A DNA stretch of 64,000 nucleotides, taken from the NCBI RefSeq assembly GCF_001625195.1, contig NC_054390.1, positions 2,504,027 through 2,568,026 of the forward strand, read 5' to 3'. A model generated the notes under the pieces. It did no database searches, was not told the DNA's origin, and worked only from the letters and a program-made list of their open reading frames with translations. Numbering within the stretch: the first letter of the stretch is position 1; every line of letters starts with the position of its first letter. Shown in pieces: positions 58,458 to 64,000 of this stretch. The DNA is from Drechmeria coniospora (taxonomy: Eukaryota; Ascomycota; Sordariomycetes; Hypocreales; Ophiocordycipitaceae). The position numbers and the translations under genes are program-made.

Positions 58458-59621
58458 TCACTTCTCAAACGTCGTCATCATCGTCTTCTTCCCCGCAGCG
58501 TACAGTCCCGCGTAGTCGGTGCCGAGGAAGCGCCCCTTCATGTACCAAATCAGGAAACTAAACACCCTAAACTTGCCCATCTGGCCCGTCGCCCTGCTGC
58601 GGCCAAGCGTTATGCCGACCATCTCCTTGCTGTTCACCTTGTATTCGGCCATCTTGCCGCCGTCGAGGTAGACTGGTAGTGCCTTGACGAGGTGCACCAT
58701 TTGCGCCTCGGCGATGTAGGCCTTGGATACCTCGAGACTGCCTGCGTCGCCAATGACGAATATGTCGTCGTAACCCTCGGCTTGCAGGTGCGTCGTCTGC
58801 TTGATGAAACCGCCGTCATCGAGCATGCTCGCGGGCGCAAAGGACGTGTTGGGCGTGAGGCCCGTCGTTGGCACGTACGCCTGCGTCCGCAGCGTCCTCG
58901 TGCTGCCGTCTGCCTCGCGAAGCTCGAGGACCGTGTCGCCGCCACTCGACTTGGTGACCTTGGTGACGGTTGTGTTGGCCACGACCTTGACCTTCATCTT
59001 CTCGAGCTCCACCTTGATCTGCTTCCTGACACTGTGCAGGACAGGCGGCGACAGTGGCAGGTCTCTGTTGTGGATGAAGTACACCTCCTTCGTGCCGTCC
59101 TTGGCATACTCGAAGCCGAGTTCGCCCGCAGTTTCCGCCCCAGTGAGGCCGCCGCCGGCGACAACGATGGTCTTTGCGTCTCGGATGTCCTTTTGCAACC
59201 TCCGCAGCGTCTCCACCGTCTTGTCGGTCGTGCCGAGAGTCTTCCACGGCATGTCGTCCTTGGCTGAAGATCCTGTCGCGACGATGAGAGTGTCGTAAGC
59301 GACGCTCTGGACGCCGCCAGCGTTCAGCGCCACGGTGATGAGGCGGCCGGACGGGTCGAGGGTGCTGGCCTTGCCGAGGACAAACTCGAACTTGTCGGCC
59401 GGATACTGGCCGAAGATGGTGTCGAGCGGGTACATGACTTTCTCGTCCGCCATCTGGCCGGGAACGACGACACGGGGCATGGCGATTGGCCAATGAAAGT
59501 GCGTGTTGGGAGCGACGACGATCATCCGTAAATCCTTGCGGGTGAGGACGGCGGTGCGCATGATTTGGCGAATCAGGGGCGCGGCGGCGAGGCCGGCCCC
59601 GAGGACGACGATGGTCTTCAT
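58458..59621 (-). CDS. AIF/FSP1-like FAD-dependent oxidoreductase
   Basis: Predicted 387-aa pyridine nucleotide-disulphide oxidoreductase of the AIF2/AMID/FSP1 group, in one exon. The FAD-binding start is MKTIVVLGAGLAAAPLIRQI, with the last Gly of the usual GxGxxG replaced by Ala. The NAD(P)-binding motif is TIVVAGGGLTGAETAGELG. A conserved ATG motif (DTLIVATGSSAKD) and the FAD-contacting GD (DDIFVIGDAGSLEV) are present. The N-terminal HFHWPIAMPRVVVPG matches the family's HF..P region. Family members reduce quinones with NAD(P)H and can protect membranes from lipid peroxidation or act in cell death; this copy's role is unknown. Near the C-terminus, FRVFSFLIWYMKGRFLGTDY may be a membrane-binding helix. 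A TATATATA element lies on both strands at about 59808-59817, roughly 190 bp upstream of the start. Confidence 0.9.
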   Translation of the reverse strand: MKTIVVLGAGLAAAPLIRQIMRTAVLTRKDLRMIVVAPNTHFHWPIAMPRVVVPGQMADEKVMYPLDTIFGQYPADKFEFVLGKASTLDPSGRLITVALNAGGVQSVAYDTLIVATGSSAKDDMPWKTLGTTDKTVETLRRLQKDIRDAKTIVVAGGGLTGAETAGELGFEYAKDGTKEVYFIHNRDLPLSPPVLHSVRKQIKVELEKMKVKVVANTTVTKVTKSSGGDTVLELREADGSTRTLRTQAYVPTTGLTPNTSFAPASMLDDGGFIKQTTHLQAEGYDDIFVIGDAGSLEVSKAYIAEAQMVHLVKALPVYLDGGKMAEYKVNSKEMVGITLGRSRATGQMGKFRVFSFLIWYMKGRFLGTDYAGLYAAGKKTMMTTFEK

Positions 59622-61563
59622 GACAGGAAAGTCAATCGAGAGCGATTGGAGAGTATAGAGACCAGGTTGCTCTGGGTTGGCGGGTTTTTTCTTTCTTCTC
59701 CTCTAGTCTCGATTTCTCAAGGCGAAGGGTATTCGATACAGGTATTATTCGGCTGTTGATGCAGAATGTGGTCGATGTTTGCACCGACGGAAAACCCCCA
59801 GACATTACTATATATATGTATCCCTTCCACACTGTTAATCCTTACTGGGTCAATTAATAATAATGTCTGCGGTTTCTAAGCAACGCGCGCCAAGTTCCTG
59901 AGCTTTGGCGACGTCTCCCGCGCGGCAGGTTGCTGGTGTCATTCCCCACCACGACCCAATCGAGTATAAAGGGCGACGAAAGGGTTCGGACAAGACAGAA
60001 AGGGGCCCCGCTGGCGATGCTAGTTCCATTTAGATGATGGCGCCAGCCGAAATCCAAATTGCTAGGTTAGAATAATCGATGCGGGAGGCTAAAAGTTCCC
60101 GATGGAGCGCGCGGCATGAAGCTGCGACTCTCCCCACTGTCAGCCAACCAGCCAATTAGGTGCCTTAGCGCGGGCTTCCCGTCCTGGCGCGCGGCTGGGT
60201 GCTCTACCTTAGTCAGCTTGTTAGAGATACAAATGACGAATCACCACTAACGAAGCCTATCGTCTCAAACCATTAATGGTTGTAGAGGCGGAAGGTGATG
60301 AACAATGTCTTTAGGCGTGCGGAGTCCTGAATGATTGACTCGCGTGGTCTCCCTGTCGCTTCTTGCACATGTACAGCAGGGAATTCATGACAATGGGCAT
60401 GGATGGCTGCAATAGTTCTCTCTCCAATCCGCCTTGCCCTTTTTCTACCTTCCCGTGGCCATCCTAACATGGATATGAAGTAATACGAGGCACAAACTAT
60501 GCGTAGTCTCTGCGAATGAACGGGACGATATTCTACGAAATAGGTATTTCTCACCGCCCTAATTTCTGATGCAGGGCGCAAGGTTGAAGCGGGACGAGCC
60601 GCGGGCCACTATTTCTGCCCACGGCGTGCGTTGTTGCGCATTCCGCAGTTGTCTGATTGTACCCTGTACATCAACTCGCGACGTCTGGGCTTTCCTCCCG
60701 TGCCCGCTTGTAGGCTCTTGATGATCCGTAGACACACAAGGTTCCCGTTGAATTCGAATGGTGGGAGTTGACTCGAGCATGAATCGAAAAAGCTCCCCAT
60801 ACATGGTGAGAGCTCGTGAGATATACGTGTGCTTTCGGCTTGCACGATGAAACTGCCGATAAACCCACCCCATCCGCTGCGGAAACGAGTTTTGGCTTCG
60901 CATAAGCCAAGTGCCACAACATCGCGGGTAAAAGCAATATCGTGGGGGATGGCTTGCGACGGTACTGCAATGGACATTGACGCACAGGCCCATCACGACG
61001 TCCATTTTGGACGCCTGCTTCCCAATGGTGGCAAGACCACCCCGCCGTTAGGATGGGCGATCTGCCTACAGTACGTGCGTGGCAAGGATCTGGCAGCGAA
61101 TATATCGATCGCTCTGTCGGCCAACGCACCTGCCTGCCTTGCGGTGGATATGGGTTAATTCTTCAGGGTACGCCGGCTCTTGGGCGAGAAAGAGCTCCAT
61201 GACGATCCCGTCCGGCCGCGAACGGCATGCGGCCGTTGCTGTTTACCGGACCGGGATGTCATCTAGTACCGTTCGGGGCTCGAGCCGTGCATTTTGCGTG
61301 ACGTGACGTATGAACGGAGTCTGGGCACGTGGAAGTCGCCAGCTGCACCGTCACGCAGTGACTTTTGGCCACCAGCGGAGTTGTTGACCTACGTATGATG
61401 CTGTGGACATTCTCCGGGGAAATCGGTGGAGTGTACGACGTCAGCTCGTATCTCGAGGGGTGTCGAGGGTTTAGGTTCTCGCAGTAGCACTTGCTTGCAG
61501 CCGATCAATGCGCCGCTCCCAACACAGTTGTCCTTGCGGGAGCTACGGCAAGCGTGGCAAGGT

Positions 61564-61590
61564 CGGCAAGAGTGCTCGGCAAGAGTGCTC
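61564..61590 (+). repeat. Direct tandem repeat, 2 x 13 bp
   Basis: CGGCAAGAGTGCT is repeated directly twice. Not part of a supported gene. Confidence 0.85.
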
Positions 61591-62357
61591 GGCTGCCATC
61601 GTTTGCATTCGTCTGCCAAGAAATCTCGCAAGGATGCGTCATGGTGCTCGACTGCCCGACGAGGAAATGGTCGAGAGTGACAGACAGGAAGGCAAATGAC
61701 TCCACGTCACCGTCATCACCTTGCCATGGGCAGGCCATCTGCTGCTCGTGGCGCTTGTGTGAACGCAACGCGACGGAGCAGGAGGCGTCTCAACGTCTGG
61801 CTCCATCGCCCGAAGGAATGAATGACATGACATCCGATCAATTGCGGTGGCGCACTCCGCGTGCGATGTTGAGCGTTGGTGACCGGAGAGGAAGCGGATC
61901 CGTCTCACACGAGCCGTTATTGCGATACCTCAAGGCTGCTGCGCATCCCGAAGAATCGTCATGTTCAGCGGACTCACGCAGTCTTCCGATAGGGCACAAA
62001 CAAGGTTGAGAGGATCGGCACGTCGAATTGCAGACAACTATGCAGTCTTGGGCAAGACCCGAGGCTGGAGGGGTGGTGGAGTGGCGACTTGACGCCATCG
62101 AAATTTCCATCTACCTTTTCAGGACGAACGTCCAAGTATATCTAGCTGACGCCGAGTCGGGAAGCCGACGGAGCAAAGGGCCGAGACTTTCGGGTGTGCA
62201 GGTGCTTGCTGCGAGATGATGAATGCATCAGATTGCCGCTGACGCACTGGTTGAGCTCTGGGCATCGGCGGCGACGACATTGCACAGCTTGCGCCTCGCC
62301 TGGGTCGATCGTACGTAACGCATGCCGAGCTTGATAGCCGACGGGTGGGTGAGGGCC

Positions 62358-62377
62358 GGGGGGGGGGGGGGGGGGGG
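62358..62377 (+). repeat. Homopolymer of 20 G
   Basis: Uninterrupted poly-G flanked by GAGGGCC and CGTGTTCG. It could be a real mononucleotide microsatellite or a length-uncertain assembly position. Confidence 0.95.
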
Positions 62378-63385
62378 CGTGTTCGCAAGTCAACGCTGTA
62401 AATTGTGACGACAAACAGTCCACTGAACGACGACGTGTTGGTTCGGTGGCACAGGAGCGGTTGTGTGACGGAGGAGGCGCTGGTGAGAGCTGTTTAGGCT
62501 TGGGTACGTCACTGCTTCGAGCGACTATCCACAAACAGTAAACAGTATTACTCGTACGGAGTACTTGCAAGTAGGGACACTTGTAATGTACCTAGTTAAA
62601 GTTCCTAGTAAGTAGGTACAGGTACTGTAAGTACTGTACTCTGTGAACCCCACGAACAATTGCAGGCTTAGTGGGGGTCACTGGGTACCTAGTACCAGCG
62701 GGTGCACACGAGTACGGGTGCATGTGCGCCCACACATGTAAGTACAGTCTCCGTAATACTTGCACCAGCCTACGGAGTAATAATTAATAATAATGAACTT
62801 GCACATCTGACTTGTACATATACTTACCAACTAATAATAGCACCGAGGTAAAGTGCCGTATGGAGTGCCTGCCGTACGGGGGCGATACTCGTACTTATTC
62901 CCTCTGTCGGTACCACGGTCTGAGAGTTCTTCCTACCCGTCGTTGGAACTGTATTGGCCGCTGTCGCGAGGGCTGTCGGAGGAGCGCTGTCGAACCCTGT
63001 GCCTACTACTGTTAGATCGGTGAGTGCAGAGGAAGCATTGCAAGGCGCAGCTGCAAGCCTTCGATGTTGCGAGACGTCCTCGGAGTCCGGGTAAGTGTAC
63101 GGAGTACGTACTGTAATTAATTTCATGTAATACTCCGTACCTACTGCATAGTAGGTCGAGGTAAGGGTGTACTGTCGGTATCGCTGTTTTGCGGGCAAGT
63201 TGTTGCTGTCGCTGCTTTTCAACAAGTGCATGTACTCGGTACTCGGTCCTCGGTACTCGGGAATGGCACCAGGCACTACCCACCACGAAGTAGGAACTGT
63301 ACGTTGGTCGTACCGAGTACATGCGCTCGCTGAGACAGAGGAGTGCAGCGCCATCAGCTGCTTGCGTCGGCCGACGACGGAGATT

Positions 63386-63415
63386 CTGAACTTTCGGCCT
63401 CTGAACTTTCGGCCT
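63386..63415 (+). repeat. Direct tandem repeat, 2 x 15 bp
   Basis: CTGAACTTTCGGCCT occurs twice without a gap. Not part of a supported gene. Confidence 0.9.
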
Positions 63416-64000
63416 CGTCCCCGCAGCATTGCAAGGGGTTTGGTAGAATAATGCCTAGTACTCCGTACGATGTAGGTGGTAACCACTTACCAGTAGCAAG
63501 CACCTACTGCCTTCCCTCCCGTCACCATCTTGGCACTTTTCCTGCATTCGCCACCCCCTGCTCCCGCAGCAACAAATGCGCAGGTTTGCCATGAAGACAA
63601 GGATCGGAAGTCACCAGGCGAGGAGATGGTGGGACACACCACCACCTCCTATTGTCAGGCAGTCAAAAATGCGCATGGGCTTGGCGGCAGCACTGTCGGT
63701 GAACGATATAACGGTGCAACTGGAACGTACCGTGGAGTACGGAGTACATTAGCAGCAGCATCCGCCGCAACGGGAGGGCTTGGCGAGTGCCGACCTCGCT
63801 GGTACACCTCAGCAATGGCGTGCATCCCCCCGAGAGCCTAGAATGCGCTGCGGACCATCCGATCTGAGCCAACGTCCGGTGCTTGCTCGCCGAAAATGGC
63901 ACAGCCGGGCCAATGACCTCATCCCGAGCTCGGCGCCTCGTCCTGGATTCCTTGCCTTGGCGTCGCCTTGTGATGCGGGCACCCCTGGTCGTCTCCGCGC

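Larger units (their letters stand above)
59622..64000. other. Gene-poor end of the window
   Basis: I find no supported gene in these 4.4 kb. ORFs of up to 220 codons exist on both strands but overlap and show no domain, splice support or consistent composition. The stretch holds a run of 20 G at 62358-62377, a GTAC-rich island at about 62535-63180 with further GTAC motifs up to 63750, and small direct repeats at 61564 and 63386. Confidence 0.55.

Noticed and set aside
62824..63486. 220-codon minus-strand ORF
   Set aside because: It lies mostly in a GTAC-rich island and encodes low-quality Tyr/Val/Thr text produced by that repeat.

Overview
The window is nuclear DNA of a filamentous ascomycete, most likely a Sordariomycete and probably Hypocreales. 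The evidence is short GT-AG introns of about 50-80 nt, GC-rich third codon positions, and a set of conserved fungal housekeeping proteins (PEX10, Erd1, Med5, Irc22, mS41, LYAR-type nucleolar protein, BEM46). No tRNA, rRNA, CRISPR array or intact transposon was recognised by eye. The species cannot be named from the sequence alone.

Layout. 1-13 kb: 3' end of a CUL3-type cullin (+), a secreted subtilisin-like protease (-), a FAH-family acylpyruvase-like enzyme (+), 3-hydroxyanthranilate 3,4-dioxygenase (-), a CTR-type copper transporter (+) and a CoA-type Nudix hydrolase (-). 13-32 kb: a disordered Ser/Gln-repeat protein (-), ERD1 (-), PEX10 (+), a LYAR-type zinc-finger protein (-), BEM46 hydrolase (+), a small mitochondrial-type membrane protein (-), YSY6/RAMP4 (+) and a SMAP-domain nuclear protein (-). 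32-42.7 kb: about 10 kb with one convincing gene, a small bZIP factor (-). 42.7-59.6 kb: mS41 (-), a SNF2-RING ATPase of the IRC20/SHPRH type (+), IRC22/TRAP-alpha (-), Mediator subunit 5 (-), a short-chain dehydrogenase (-) and an AIF/FSP1-like FAD oxidoreductase (-). 59.6-64 kb: no gene I can support.

Most genes needed exon joining; exon coordinates in the evidence fields were placed by hand from splice signals and reading-frame continuity. Neighbouring genes have unrelated functions, so this is ordinary chromosomal gene order and not a metabolic cluster.

The outstanding non-genic feature is a family of GTAC-rich, AT-richer islands (motifs such as GTACGGAGTAC, GTACTTGTAC, GTACATGTAC). They fill gaps where genes diverge or where a promoter must lie, and are nearly absent from coding sequence and from gaps between convergent genes. 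Other points of interest are the gene-poor block around the bZIP gene, several coding-like but broken stretches, and a diverged copy of the start of the SNF2-RING gene lying about 0.6 kb upstream of it.
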